Shown: piece after piece, positions 7,887 through 16,967 of the stretch
Numbering within the stretch: position 1 is the stretch's first letter
Layout: each line of letters starts with the position of its first letter
The notes under the pieces: model-generated
Database searches by the model: none
What the model was told of the DNA's origin: nothing
The model's input: only the letters and a program-made list of their open reading frames with translations
DNA from: an uncultured Bacteroidota bacterium
GTDB taxonomy: Bacteria > Bacteroidota > Bacteroidia > Chitinophagales > Chitinophagaceae
Assembly (NCBI GenBank): GCA_903882805.1
Contig: CAIRYK010000009.1
Location: 1-64,000, forward strand
DNA: 64,000 bases
Direction: 5' to 3'
Made by a program: the position numbers and the translations under genes

Positions 7887-10800
7887 CTAATTCAGGCTTC
7901 TGAAGTCTACCGGCACCAGCTTGCTCACGCCCGGCTCTTGCATGGTCACGCCATATATTACATCTACTGCAGCCATAGTCTGCTTATTATGGGTCACGAT
8001 AATAAACTGCGAGTTATCTGAAAACTTGCGGATCATTTGCGTGAACTTACCTACGTTGGCGTCGTCGAGCGGCGCATCAACTTCATCGAGTATGCAGAAC
8101 GGCGCAGGCTTGATGAGGTAAATAGCAAACAGAAAAGCGGTAGATGTCAGCGTTTTTTCGCCGCCGCTCAGTTGGGTCAGCGTGCTTGGCTTCTTACCCT
8201 TGGGTTGCGCATATATTTCTATGCCGCTGTCGGCTATGTTTTCCGGGTCGGTCAGGCGCAGGTCGCAATTGTCCTCAGCGGTAAACAAAGCTTTGAACAC
8301 CTGCACAAAATTCTGGCGCACAAGATCGAAGGTTTCGCTGAATTTGGCATTGGCAGTATTTTCTACCTCTTCTATGGTAGACAGTAGCGACTCGCGGGCA
8401 TTCACCAGGTCGTCGCGTTGTTCTGCAATAAAGTCGTTGCGCACTTTCATTTCGGTATAGGCCTCTATAGCGGTGGGGTTTATTTCGCCCATGTTTTCCA
8501 GGCGTTTTTTCATCCTTTCCGCATCAAGGGTCAGCTCCTCTATACTCAGATTGCCTGTGCGCTCCTGATCCAGTATTTCATCGAGCTTCACCTTAAATTC
8601 TATCGACAGGCGCTCGCTCATACCAGCTACCTGCACCTTCATGGCGCTCAGCTTGTCTTTTATACCGTTGAGCAGCGTTTCGGCTTGTTCTTTTTCTCTC
8701 CTTTTCTGGTTGAGCGCGCTATCCTGCGCAGCTATGTTGTTGCGCAGTTCGTAGTAGGCTCGGTCCTTATCGTTCAGGTTTTTTTCTTCTTTTTCCTTAC
8801 GCGTCAGCAGTTCATACAGTTCATTGTCGCCTTTATGCAGGAGTTTTTCTGTATCTGCTATTTGTGTATTTATGGTTTGCAGTTGCTCGCTGTTGTTGGT
8901 AATCTGTTTTTTCAGGTCGCTATACTGGTTGTTGCGGAAGTTCAGTTCTTGCTTCAGACTATCCAGCTTACTGTGCTGGCGCGTGAAAGCAATATTTTGC
9001 TGATTGTATTTTTGCGTAGCCTCGTTGAACGCCGCCTCTGTAGCTGCAAATTCGGCTTCGTTATTTTTTATTTGCTCCTTAAATGCCTTTATGGCTTCTG
9101 TTATTGTATCCAGCGCTTCGCGAGTATCCAATATGTTTTCGTGGGTTATGTCCAGTTGTTCCTGCAGGTCGTTCAGGCGTTTGTCGCCATTGTTGTTCAG
9201 GTGTTCAAAGTTTTCAATTTTGTTGCCCAGATTCACAATGTGGTTTTGCAGTCTGTTTATTTCCTGCCTCGACTGTTCAATGGCTCTGTCGTTCAGGGTC
9301 TGGTTGAAGCCAGTAAGTTGTTTTTGTGTTTCGGCAATTATCTGCTTTAGCTCGGTAGTTATGGCAGTCAGGTCTTGTATCTCTTTCGCCAGGCGTTCCA
9401 GATTTTTGGCGCGGCCTATCTTATTACCTTCAAACAACCCTGTCGATCCGCCGCCCAGCGTGTACTTGCCGCGTATCATTTTACCATTTCTGCCCACCAG
9501 CACATTGCCTCCGGCCAGTTGCGTTTGTACAATATCGGCTCCATCATTTACAATGTACACATGTCCCAGTAAGCGTTGCGCCAGTTCGGCATATTGGTCG
9601 TCTACCGTTACCACGCTTAGCGCCGGTATTGCGTCGGCGGGGGCTTCTGCGTTTACGGCGCTATTGCCGCCCAGGTGGTCGAGAATGAAAAAGTTGGCTT
9701 TACCCTTTTTGTTGGCATCCAGCAGCGACACTGCCTTAACCGCCTCGCCGGTATTAGCCACAATGTAGTAGTTCAGGTAGTTGTCCAGTACGTTTTCCAG
9801 CGCTGTCCGGTATTCATTTTTTACCACAAACACATCCGATAGCAGAGGGGCGGTGTTGTTCCATTCCTTGTTTTTCTTCAAAAACTTTATACTGTCCGGA
9901 TATCCTTCCAGACTATCGACCAACGATTTTAGCAGATCGTGTTCGTTTTTCCGGCTATCCAGTTTGCGGTTTTCTTCTACCAGTTTAGACCGGTAGCCTT
10001 CCATCTGTTCCTGGCCCTGTAGTATTTGTTTTTTTACTTCTTCTTGCCGGGCTATCAGATCTTGTAGCTCTTCTTGTTTGTCGGCCAGTTTATCTTCCGT
10101 TTCTATTTTTTCAGCAGCCAGTTGTTTCACCTGACTTGTTCGGCCAGCAATTTCGTCTTTAGCTTGTTGTATGCTGCGTTGCAGGTTCATTACCGATGTG
10201 TCGGCAATGGCCACTTTTTTTTCTGCCTCAAACTGACTGCGTTGCCGTTGCTGAAACTCATTGCGCATTTGCTCGAGGGCTCTTTTTTTCTCGTCAAATG
10301 CTTTTCGTTTTTCGTCGGCAGTGGTGCGCAGTTGTTCCAGTTGCGCTTTTATTTCGTCGAGTGTGGTGTTTTCTTCTGCTATATGTTTTTGAGAAAAAGC
10401 AATTGACTCTTCCAGCTTTTGCGACTGTCCATCTGCGCCGGAAAGGAAGTCGCGCAGGTTTTTCTCTTTTTCTTTAAGGTGCTCCAACCGTTGTGCCGCA
10501 AGTTTTTTATCGCTTTCCAGTTGTCGCGCACGGTTTACCAGTTCATTAAACTGTTTTTGGAGGCCATTTAGTTCCTGTTCTTTTTCTATCAGGCTCAGTT
10601 TTTGTTGTTCCGCTGCTGCTTGTTGGGTTGCTACTATGGCTTCCAGTTGAGTTTTGCGGTCGGTCTCTGTATCGTGCTGGTCATTTAGGGCGCGGTATTG
10701 CTCGTTAAAATGTTCCAGCGATGCTTTGGCCAGTTCTATACTTACCTCTTTATATTCGTCTTTTACATGAAAGTACCTTTCCGCTTTTTTTGCCTGATTC

Positions 10801-11417
10801 TCCAGTGTGCGTAGGTTGTTACCTATCTCAAAGAGCAGGTCTTCTATGCGGGCTATATCCAATTCAGTAGCTTCCAGCTTTTGTTTGGCTTCTTTTTTTC
10901 GTGTTTTGTATATAGACACGCCTGCTGCCTGCTCCAGCATACGTCGGCGCGAGCCTTCCTTATCTTTAATAATATCGTCTACCATGCCCAGCTCTATAAT
11001 GGCATACGAGTCGTTGCTCACGCCCGTATCCAAAAACAGATTGTGGATGTCTTTCAGTCGGCAGCTTACATCGTTGAGTCGGTATTCGCTTTCTCCGTTT
11101 TTATAAAATTTGCGGGTAATGGTAACCGTGGTAAACTCCGTAGGCAGCAGATTGCGGGTATTCTCGAACGTAAGCGATACCTCAGCCATGCCCGATCCGT
11201 TTCGGGTACGCGAGCCATTGAAAATAAGATCGTCCAGATTGTCCGACCTTAGGGCTTTTATTTTGTGCTCGCCTATCACCCAGCGAATAGCGTCTACTAT
11301 GTTCGACTTACCGCAGCCGTTTGGACCTACAATGCCCGTGATAGGATTGTCTAATATAATATGGGTTTTGTCGGCAAACGACTTGAACCCTTTTATTTCT
11401 AACGACTTTAATCGCAA
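7887..11417 (-). CDS. smc: Chromosome segregation protein SMC
   Basis: ATP-dependent DNA-loop extruder that organises and segregates the chromosome together with ScpA/ScpB (not in this window). Head parts are clear: Walker A GPNGCGKSNIVDAIRW near residue 32, and C-terminal LSGGEKTLTSTAFLFAIY signature followed by Walker B FCILDEVDAPLDD. Between them are two long coiled coils rich in E/K/Q around a hinge (about 505-670, starting GYPDSIKFLKK). I place the start at a TTG (11417), giving (M)RLKSLEIKGFKSFADKT, the family's exact N-terminus. The open frame extends 14 codons further, but that part covers a TATCTTTG promoter box. Length 1176 residues, normal for the family. Confidence 0.95.
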   Translation of the reverse strand: MRLKSLEIKGFKSFADKTHIILDNPITGIVGPNGCGKSNIVDAIRWVIGEHKIKALRSDNLDDLIFNGSRTRNGSGMAEVSLTFENTRNLLPTEFTTVTITRKFYKNGESEYRLNDVSCRLKDIHNLFLDTGVSNDSYAIIELGMVDDIIKDKEGSRRRMLEQAAGVSIYKTRKKEAKQKLEATELDIARIEDLLFEIGNNLRTLENQAKKAERYFHVKDEYKEVSIELAKASLEHFNEQYRALNDQHDTETDRKTQLEAIVATQQAAAEQQKLSLIEKEQELNGLQKQFNELVNRARQLESDKKLAAQRLEHLKEKEKNLRDFLSGADGQSQKLEESIAFSQKHIAEENTTLDEIKAQLEQLRTTADEKRKAFDEKKRALEQMRNEFQQRQRSQFEAEKKVAIADTSVMNLQRSIQQAKDEIAGRTSQVKQLAAEKIETEDKLADKQEELQDLIARQEEVKKQILQGQEQMEGYRSKLVEENRKLDSRKNEHDLLKSLVDSLEGYPDSIKFLKKNKEWNNTAPLLSDVFVVKNEYRTALENVLDNYLNYYIVANTGEAVKAVSLLDANKKGKANFFILDHLGGNSAVNAEAPADAIPALSVVTVDDQYAELAQRLLGHVYIVNDGADIVQTQLAGGNVLVGRNGKMIRGKYTLGGGSTGLFEGNKIGRAKNLERLAKEIQDLTAITTELKQIIAETQKQLTGFNQTLNDRAIEQSRQEINRLQNHIVNLGNKIENFEHLNNNGDKRLNDLQEQLDITHENILDTREALDTITEAIKAFKEQIKNNEAEFAATEAAFNEATQKYNQQNIAFTRQHSKLDSLKQELNFRNNQYSDLKKQITNNSEQLQTINTQIADTEKLLHKGDNELYELLTRKEKEEKNLNDKDRAYYELRNNIAAQDSALNQKRREKEQAETLLNGIKDKLSAMKVQVAGMSERLSIEFKVKLDEILDQERTGNLSIEELTLDAERMKKRLENMGEINPTAIEAYTEMKVRNDFIAEQRDDLVNARESLLSTIEEVENTANAKFSETFDLVRQNFVQVFKALFTAEDNCDLRLTDPENIADSGIEIYAQPKGKKPSTLTQLSGGEKTLTSTAFLFAIYLIKPAPFCILDEVDAPLDDANVGKFTQMIRKFSDNSQFIIVTHNKQTMAAVDVIYGVTMQEPGVSKLVPVDFRSLN

Positions 11418-11439
11418 AGCATATTTTTTTGAGGGATAG

Positions 11440-11447
11440 CAAAGATA
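11440..11447 (-). promoter_or_regulatory. -7 box (TATCTTTG) upstream of smc
   Basis: Minus strand TATCTTTG matches TAnnTTTG exactly, 22 bases before the proposed TTG start of smc. It supports the shorter smc start because the upstream TTG would lie before the transcription start. No good -33 TTG is seen. Confidence 0.5.
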
Positions 11448-11475
11448 GCCAAAATACAAAATAGGTTGTGAAAGA

Positions 11476-11525
11476 ATGGCTTAGCGCTTGTACGCCATTA
11501 TTGAGGCGAGAAAGCGCTAAGCCAT
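11476..11525 (-). terminator. Stem-loop after the lipoprotein gene
   Basis: A 14-bp perfect stem (11476-11489 with 11512-11525, core ATGGCTTAGCGCTT) plus a 4-bp inner stem CGCC/GGCG. It begins 20 bases past the stop of the lipoprotein gene and before the smc promoter. There is no strong T run, so termination is probable but not certain. Confidence 0.55.
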
Positions 11526-11545
11526 CTTGTACTTTCAGTCTTATA

Positions 11546-12046
11546 CTATTTCAGTGTTTTTATGTCGTTTTTGCGGGCAAATGTCTGTAGCTCGCGCCTG
11601 ATGGATGTGCACACAGCAGTAACATTAATCATGTCGTCCGATATCAGTTTTATTTGCTCCTGCATGGTTTCGGGCGGCGTCATGGCATTAAAATACTCGA
11701 ACGGAGTGTATAGTTCCGACACCAGATTGGCCTGGTTGGTAAGAAATACCTCTTCGCGTTCTATTATAGGGGTTGACGCTTCGGTATGTTGCAGGTTGGC
11801 TACCAGCTCGCGGTGGCGGGCAAGGTAAAGACCAATGCTCATACGACTTTGGCGCAGTTTAGTAAAGTCTTTGGCAATAATGGCGGTGTTTAGTAGTTGA
11901 TGCCATTCTTTAGTCTTTCTTTCCAGCGAATCGTTAGTAGCCATTATCTGGGTGTACACCTTCTGATTCTTCGGTCGGTTCATTACATTGCACGAAGAGA
12001 TAAACCCAATAGCTAACAATGAAATAAGTAGTAATTGTTTTCTCAT
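11546..12046 (-). CDS. Small predicted lipoprotein of unknown function
   Basis: A 166-residue protein starting MRKQLLLISLLAIGFISSCN, a signal peptide with lipobox (ISSC), so lipid anchoring in the envelope is expected. The rest is helical, with long amphipathic stretches (for example NDSLERKTKEWHQLLNTA and RRELQTFARKND) and no recognised enzyme motif. The frame is open 22 codons further upstream, but the ATG used here gives the only proper signal peptide. A candidate -7 box TAAATTTG lies on the minus strand at 12101-12108. Convergence with no partner gene; likely a single-gene unit ending at the stem-loop before smc. Confidence 0.7.
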   Translation of the reverse strand: MRKQLLLISLLAIGFISSCNVMNRPKNQKVYTQIMATNDSLERKTKEWHQLLNTAIIAKDFTKLRQSRMSIGLYLARHRELVANLQHTEASTPIIEREEVFLTNQANLVSELYTPFEYFNAMTPPETMQEQIKLISDDMINVTAVCTSIRRELQTFARKNDIKTLK

Positions 12047-12281
12047 ACCGGTTACGTAATAATACCTATGCAATAATACAAGCAAGGTAGTAAAAAGCGA
12101 CAAATTTACCATTTTCGTGGTGGCGTAATCTGCTCCACATCCTGCTTTTACCGCTTTTGCAGTGCAAATTTACTGTATCTGGCCCGATTGTGGTTATATG
12201 CTGTTTTTATTTCATTGTTATTATGCATAGGGCTATATTGTTTTCCGGCTACAACTTTTCCCTTTTCATTTTTTGTTGTCC

Positions 12282-12289
12282 TACCTTTG
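12282..12289 (+). promoter_or_regulatory. -7 box (TACCTTTG) of the hscA-like gene
   Basis: Exact TAnnTTTG match 24 bases upstream of the ATG at 12314, in a T-rich region. No TTG at the ideal distance. Confidence 0.5.
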
Positions 12290-12313
12290 CGGCACTTATA
12301 TTAAAATACAACT

Positions 12314-14167
12314 ATGGGAAAAGTAGCCATCAATATAGCCACAGGCAGTTTACTGAAGGAAGAGATAATAGTAGGCATAGACCTTGGCACAACCAACAGC
12401 TTGATAGCGATAGTAAGAACCGACACTCACCAACCAATAGCCCTCAAGGAAATAGATGGGCTAACACTGGTTCCTTCTATCGTGCATTTCGACGAACATG
12501 GTAATACTACAGTGGGCAATCCTGCGAAAGAATTGCTGATTGCACAGCCCGAACGCACCATCTATTCAGTGAAGCGGCTGATGGGTAAATCATACAAAGA
12601 TGTTAGTCGCGACGCTGGTTTCTTTGCCTATAACATTATAGACGACGATACTGATGCCCTTGTGAAAATACAAGTGGGCGACAGGTATTATTCGCCCATC
12701 GAATTGTCGTCGTACATTTTAAAAGAACTAAAAAAGCGCGCTGAGCATATACTTAAAACAACCATTTCTAAGGCGGTAATAACTGTACCGGCCTACTTTA
12801 GCGATGCGCAGCGCCAGGCTACGCGCGATGCCGGCAGGCTTGCTGGGCTCGATGTATTGCGCATCATCAACGAACCTACTGCAGCAAGCCTTGCATACGG
12901 CTTGGGTGCAAAACATGGCGAGGAGAAAACTATTGCCGTTTACGACCTGGGTGGCGGAACCTTCGATATTTCCATACTTACCATCAGCAATGGTATTTTT
13001 GAGGTGCTGGCTACCAATGGCGACACCTACCTGGGTGGCGACGATATGGATAATGCCGTAGCGGCCTACTGGAACAAAGATCGGGCGCTATGGAGCGACG
13101 AGGGTGCAAAAGCCTTACGCCAGGAAGTGCGCATGACCGCTGAACAAGCCAAGAAACACCTGACCAATAACGAAAGTTTTGAAGGAGAGATAAACGGGTG
13201 CAAAGTAACACTGACAAGGGCGGAATTCAATGGCCTGATACAGCCACTGGTAGACCGCACTATTACGGCCTGTGCCAATGCCCTGCGCGATGCTGGCCTG
13301 CAGGTAAGTCAGATAGACGAAGTGGTAATGGTGGGCGGAAGCACCAGAACGCCGCTGGTGAAGGAAAGTGTACAGAAGTTTTTTGGAAGAGCGGTGCACG
13401 ATGAGCTTAACCCGGACGAAGTAGTGGCGCTGGGGGCCGCTGTGCAGGCCGACATACTGGCGGGCAACAATACCGAAATGCTGCTGCTGGATGTAACGCC
13501 GCTATCGCTGGGTATAGAAACTATGGGCGGACTGATGGATGTGTTGATACCCCGCAACTCTAAGATACCTAACAAGGCAGGACGCCAATATACTACTCAA
13601 AAAGACGGGCAGGGAAGCATGCGTATTTCTGTTTTTCAGGGCGAACGCGATCTGGTAAAAGATAATAGAAAGCTGTCTGAGTTCAACCTTACGGGCATAC
13701 CCGGTATGCCAGCCGGTATGGCCAAGGTAGATGTAACTTTTTTGATAGATGCCGACGGTATACTAAAGGTGAGCGCTAAGGAACTGCGCAGCGGTGTGGC
13801 GCAGAGTATAGAGGTAAAGCCACAATATGGACTAACAGATGAGGAAGTAGAGCAAATGCTGCTGGACTCGCTGACACATGCCAAGGACGACATAAAGACC
13901 CGCGCACTGGTAGAGGCAGCCACGGAGGCAAGGCAGATGCTGGACACTACAGAAAAGTTTTTGGCGAAGCATCGGGAGTTCTTGACCGAAGAGGAGATAA
14001 CCATGACTGCCGACCAAATGCGCCTGCTGCAGGAAGCTATAGACGCTCAGGATAAAGACCGCATACACCATGCCACCGAAACCCTGAACGACATAAGCAG
14101 ACCCTATGCCGAGCGTGTAATGGACGCTGCGCTGAAGGATGCGATGAGAGGTAAGAAGGTGATATAA
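12314..14167 (+). CDS. hscA: Hsp70-family chaperone, HscA-like
   Basis: A 617-residue Hsp70 with phosphate loops [14 protein letters not shown] (~20) and [15 protein letters not shown] (~208), the [17 protein letters not shown] and [13 protein letters not shown] motifs, and [11 protein letters not shown] (~339). The substrate-binding part ([17 protein letters not shown] onward) is complete, with a short lid and no acidic EEVD-like DnaK tail. The N-terminal extension [13 protein letters not shown] before the first strand and the size match the HscA-type chaperones of this phylum, which help transfer Fe-S clusters from IscU. No isc/suf gene is adjacent, so the Fe-S role is by family resemblance; a DnaK paralogue of other use remains possible. 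Confidence 0.8.
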   Translation: MGKVAINIATGSLLKEEIIVGIDLGTTNSLIAIVRTDTHQPIALKEIDGLTLVPSIVHFDEHGNTTVGNPAKELLIAQPERTIYSVKRLMGKSYKDVSRDAGFFAYNIIDDDTDALVKIQVGDRYYSPIELSSYILKELKKRAEHILKTTISKAVITVPAYFSDAQRQATRDAGRLAGLDVLRIINEPTAASLAYGLGAKHGEEKTIAVYDLGGGTFDISILTISNGIFEVLATNGDTYLGGDDMDNAVAAYWNKDRALWSDEGAKALRQEVRMTAEQAKKHLTNNESFEGEINGCKVTLTRAEFNGLIQPLVDRTITACANALRDAGLQVSQIDEVVMVGGSTRTPLVKESVQKFFGRAVHDELNPDEVVALGAAVQADILAGNNTEMLLLDVTPLSLGIETMGGLMDVLIPRNSKIPNKAGRQYTTQKDGQGSMRISVFQGERDLVKDNRKLSEFNLTGIPGMPAGMAKVDVTFLIDADGILKVSAKELRSGVAQSIEVKPQYGLTDEEVEQMLLDSLTHAKDDIKTRALVEAATEARQMLDTTEKFLAKHREFLTEEEITMTADQMRLLQEAIDAQDKDRIHHATETLNDISRPYAERVMDAALKDAMRGKKVI

Positions 14168-14235
14168 CGTACTATAATAAACGCCGAGTATTTTCTGATT
14201 CATAACGATTTAATTTTTTAATAATCCAATTAATG

Positions 14236-14275
14236 TAGCGCCTGTATCGGAATTCGGTGCAGACGCTATAATTTT
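14236..14275 (+). terminator. Weak stem-loop between hscA and aspartate kinase
   Basis: TAGCGcCTG pairs with CAGaCGCTA (14236-14244 with 14260-14268, one mismatch) and is followed by TAATTTT. It ends only a few bases before the next ATG, so it could be a terminator of hscA or a leader element of the kinase gene. Confidence 0.4.
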
Positions 14276-14279
14276 AACT

Positions 14280-15545
14280 ATGCGCGTATTTAAATTCGGG
14301 GGGGCATCAATAGTTGATGCAGGCAGGATGGCGGCCTTATTGCCTATTATTCAGGACGAACAACAGCCTGCATTGCTGGTGTTGTCGGCCTTAGGAAAAA
14401 CAACCAATGCGTTGGAGGTTATTGTAAATCTGGCGTGCAAAGACGAAAAAGCCGTGGCGCTGGACGCTGCGCTAAAGCTACGAAAGCAGCATCTGGAAAT
14501 AGCCGCCCAACTACTGGACGAAGAATATTATAAACAGGCAGAAGGTTTGCTGAATCACCTTTTTGCAGAGCTGGAACAAGCTGTGCGCGACGTTACAAAT
14601 GCGCATTACGATCGGTCGTACGACCAGGTGGTATGTATGGGTGAGCTGTTTTCGTCGCGAATTTTTGCTTGCTTCCTGCAGCAGCATGGTATAAAGAGCG
14701 AGTGGGTAGACGCCCGTAGAGTGATACTTACAGACGAAACCTACCGCGATGCGGGCATAAACTGGGCGCACACCAAGCTACAGTCTGAAGCTATACTGGG
14801 CAGACAACTGAAGCAGGGAAAGGTGGTAATTACTCAGGGATTTATAGGCGCAACGCATAGCGGTAAATCGGTGACGTTGGGCAGAGAGGGGTCGGACTAT
14901 ACTGCGGCGGTGCTGGCGGCAATGCTGCAATTGGAATCTGTAACGATATGGAAAGATGTGAATGGCTTGCAGAATGCCGATCCAAAACTGTTTGCCGATA
15001 CGGTGAAAATTGAGGCCATATCGTATAACGAGGTTATAGAAATGGCGTTTTACGGTGCGCAAATCATTCACCCCAAAACCATAAAACCCTTACAGAATGC
15101 CGGAATACCGCTGTATGTAAAGTGCTTCCTCGATCGCACACTTCCCGGCTCGGTGGTAAAAGCCGAGGTGAATGATGCGCATTATCCGCCGCTAATAGTA
15201 CTGAAAGATAAGCAGGTGTTGATACAGGTTACCACCCGTGATTTCTCGTTTATAACCGAAGATAATCTTAGTAAATTGTACAGCATTTTTCACGACCTAA
15301 AAGTGAAAATAAACCTGATACAGAATGCGGCGATAAGCTTTGTGGCTTGTGTAGATAACAGGGAGGATAAAGTAATTGCGCTTATAAAGGCATTGGAGAA
15401 AGACTATAAGGTATCTACCAACGACGACGTAAGTCTGTTAACGATCCGGCATTATGGACCACATTCGCTTAGCGACCTGACCATGGGCAAAAAAATATTA
15501 TTGAAACAAGAAACCCGCAAAACAGTGCAGGTGGTAATGAAGTAA
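14280..15545 (+). CDS. lysC: Aspartate kinase (monofunctional)
   Basis: Phosphorylates aspartate, the first step toward lysine, threonine, methionine and diaminopimelate. The 421-residue protein starts MRVFKFGGASI (the K-F-G-G nucleotide motif of aspartokinases) and has TQGFIGATHSGKSVTLGREGSDYTAA (residues in the aspartate/ATP site, ~183-205), VTIWKDVNGLQNADPK and MAFYGAQIIHPKTI. The C-terminal ~120 residues form two ACT-like regulatory repeats (LIQVTTRDFSFITEDN... and VSLLTIRHYG), so feedback control is expected. There is no homoserine dehydrogenase domain fused. The YaeR-like gene follows after 12 bases, suggesting co-transcription. Confidence 0.93.
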   Translation: MRVFKFGGASIVDAGRMAALLPIIQDEQQPALLVLSALGKTTNALEVIVNLACKDEKAVALDAALKLRKQHLEIAAQLLDEEYYKQAEGLLNHLFAELEQAVRDVTNAHYDRSYDQVVCMGELFSSRIFACFLQQHGIKSEWVDARRVILTDETYRDAGINWAHTKLQSEAILGRQLKQGKVVITQGFIGATHSGKSVTLGREGSDYTAAVLAAMLQLESVTIWKDVNGLQNADPKLFADTVKIEAISYNEVIEMAFYGAQIIHPKTIKPLQNAGIPLYVKCFLDRTLPGSVVKAEVNDAHYPPLIVLKDKQVLIQVTTRDFSFITEDNLSKLYSIFHDLKVKINLIQNAAISFVACVDNREDKVIALIKALEKDYKVSTNDDVSLLTIRHYGPHSLSDLTMGKKILLKQETRKTVQVVMK

Positions 15546-15557
15546 AGAACAACAGCT

Positions 15558-15950
15558 ATGCCGCTCATCAATGGAGTACACCATATTGCCATTATTTGCT
15601 CAGATTATGAGCGCTCCAAACAGTTTTATACACAAGTATTGGGCTTCACGGTTTTGGCAGAGGTTTACCGGGCTGAGCGGCAGTCGTACAAGCTGGATCT
15701 GGCTATAGACGGACACTATGCAATAGAGTTATTTTCTTTCCCGCAGCCTCCGGCCCGCCTATCGCGACCGGAAGCTGCGGGATTGCGGCATTTGGCATTT
15801 GAGGTAGATGATATACAAGTAGCAATAGCCCACCTAAATATGCATGGCATAACGACTGAGCCCATAAGAATAGACGAATACACCGGTCGGCAGTTCACCT
15901 TTTTTTCCGACCCTGATGGATTGCCATTAGAATTGTATGAGCGTGGTTAG
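15558..15950 (+). CDS. VOC-family metalloprotein, YaeR/SMU1112c type
   Basis: A 130-residue single glyoxalase-fold protein of the vicinal-oxygen-chelate superfamily. The first beta-alpha-beta unit INGVHHIAIICSDYERSKQFYTQVLGF carries the conserved metal histidine, and GLRHLAFEVDDIQVAIAHL plus FFSDPDGLPLELYE supply the second histidine and the glutamate. The overall pattern matches the YaeR subgroup, whose substrate is not established. It lies 12 bases after the aspartate kinase on the same strand. Confidence 0.85.
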   Translation: MPLINGVHHIAIICSDYERSKQFYTQVLGFTVLAEVYRAERQSYKLDLAIDGHYAIELFSFPQPPARLSRPEAAGLRHLAFEVDDIQVAIAHLNMHGITTEPIRIDEYTGRQFTFFSDPDGLPLELYERG

Positions 15951-15989
15951 GGTACAGCGAATTTAGTTGTTAGCAATACCAAGGCAAGG

Positions 15990-16148
15990 TTAGTGTTTCA
16001 CTACAGTTATATTTCTCAAATCTTGTTTAAGATTTGCAACTTTTTCGGGAAAAAGGACGCGGTCTTTTAATTTGCTGCCTACTAAAGTCAGCAAGTCCTT
16101 CTCTGGTATCCTAACCATCTTCGGACTGTTATTTTCTTTAGTTTTCAT
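15990..16148 (-). CDS. Small protein paired with the DUF6934 gene
   Basis: A 52-residue ORF beginning MKTKENNSPKMVRIPEKDLL and ending TVVKH; charged, no membrane segment, with a predicted helical middle. It starts one base after the stop of the DUF6934-family gene (TAA-T-ATG), a spacing typical of translationally coupled pairs. Codon use and base composition (AT-rich) match its partner and not the neighbouring housekeeping genes. I know no function. Similar small ORFs next to DUF6934 genes are what make this look like a two-gene module. Confidence 0.6.
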   Translation of the reverse strand: MKTKENNSPKMVRIPEKDLLTLVGSKLKDRVLFPEKVANLKQDLRNITVVKH

Positions 16149-16149
16149 A

Positions 16150-16704
16150 TTACAAAGTTAGCTTTTTCTTGCAGAACACCAAATCGTAGGCTGCTACTAT
16201 ATTGTATACATCATCTAATTCAATCCCATTTTCGGTTCTTATACCACCCAGAAAAAAGTACTCAGTTTTGAGTTGCTCGTAGTTTTTCTTCAAAAAGTAT
16301 CTGTAAGCTTTAATACGTCTATTTAGATTTCTGCAATTGTTTGTACATTTTTTTCGGCAAGTTGCTCTGCATATTCTTACAAAACTTTCGCTATTGTCAC
16401 TACCCTGAACGACCATTATTGCATTTGGGTTAAGGTGGAAAAACTTAGGCACAGTGTTTAAAACGGTATGAAAAACCTGATAATGGTCGGTATTGTTGGT
16501 GTTTGATGTATCATCAATTGTGTCAAGTTCAATATTATAATCTCCAAACCCGAGGTTGAATAGCTGAGCATTATTAAGATCTCTGACATATTGATATTCC
16601 ACTACCTTGATCACATCTATTACGCCCCTGCTAACAAAGAAGTACTTTAGGGAATCATTAGATTTTAGCTCATTAATTTCATAGGTATTATCTCTATGCG
16701 TCAT
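16150..16704 (-). CDS. DUF6934-family protein
   Basis: A 184-residue protein resembling the DUF6934 family that is scattered through Bacteroidota: FFVSRGVIDVIKVVEYQY, then FNLGFGDYN, an acidic DD/TNNTDHYQVFHTVLNTV segment, PNAIMVVQGSDNSESFVRICRA, and an RRIKAYRYFLKK helix. Function is not known. A lysine/cysteine-rich insert (RATCRKKCTNNCRN, ~118-132) is unusual and might bind metal or nucleic acid. I start at ATG 16704 because the upstream possible starts lie inside the promoter's TACATTTG box. AT-rich relative to neighbours and in opposite orientation to the flanking genes, consistent with acquisition by transfer. Might be a toxin-antitoxin-like or defence-related module; that is inference only. 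Confidence 0.75.
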   Translation of the reverse strand: MTHRDNTYEINELKSNDSLKYFFVSRGVIDVIKVVEYQYVRDLNNAQLFNLGFGDYNIELDTIDDTSNTNNTDHYQVFHTVLNTVPKFFHLNPNAIMVVQGSDNSESFVRICRATCRKKCTNNCRNLNRRIKAYRYFLKKNYEQLKTEYFFLGGIRTENGIELDDVYNIVAAYDLVFCKKKLTL

Positions 16705-16719
16705 TGAAGGGGAATTATG

Positions 16720-16749
16720 CAAATGTAATTTTGGCTACCATAAATACAA
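16720..16749 (-). promoter_or_regulatory. Promoter TTG-N19-TACATTTG of the DUF6934 module
   Basis: On the minus strand TTG (16749-16747), a 19-base spacer, and TACATTTG (16727-16720) match the Bacteroidota sigma-ABfr consensus in both elements and spacing. The start codon at 16704 would give a leader of only about 9 nt. Confidence 0.65.
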
Positions 16750-16906
16750 TATGAAGCTAAGGATAATTCTGAATTTATTTTACGACTGAAACTGCCATTT
16801 TGGAGTATATATAAGACAAGAAATTCTTAAATCTATCTCCTATGCGTGCTTTTGGATTAGAAAGTTTTACTTTTGAGGTTTTGACCCTCATTGGCGCTTA
16901 GAAAGC

Positions 16907-16914
16907 TATCTTTG
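16907..16914 (+). promoter_or_regulatory. -7 box (TATCTTTG) of rseP
   Basis: TATCTTTG matches TAnnTTTG 53 bases before the rseP ATG. A TTG lies at 16881-16883, 23 bases away, slightly longer than ideal. Confidence 0.5.
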
Positions 16915-16967
16915 GGTATAAAAAAGAGCCTTCGTTTTTTGAAATTTAATACGCTACCAACTATAAT

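Noticed and set aside
8418-9768. Plus-strand ORFs up to 310 codons opposite smc
   Set aside because: Cys/Phe/Ser-rich shadows of the coiled-coil gene with no domain pattern.
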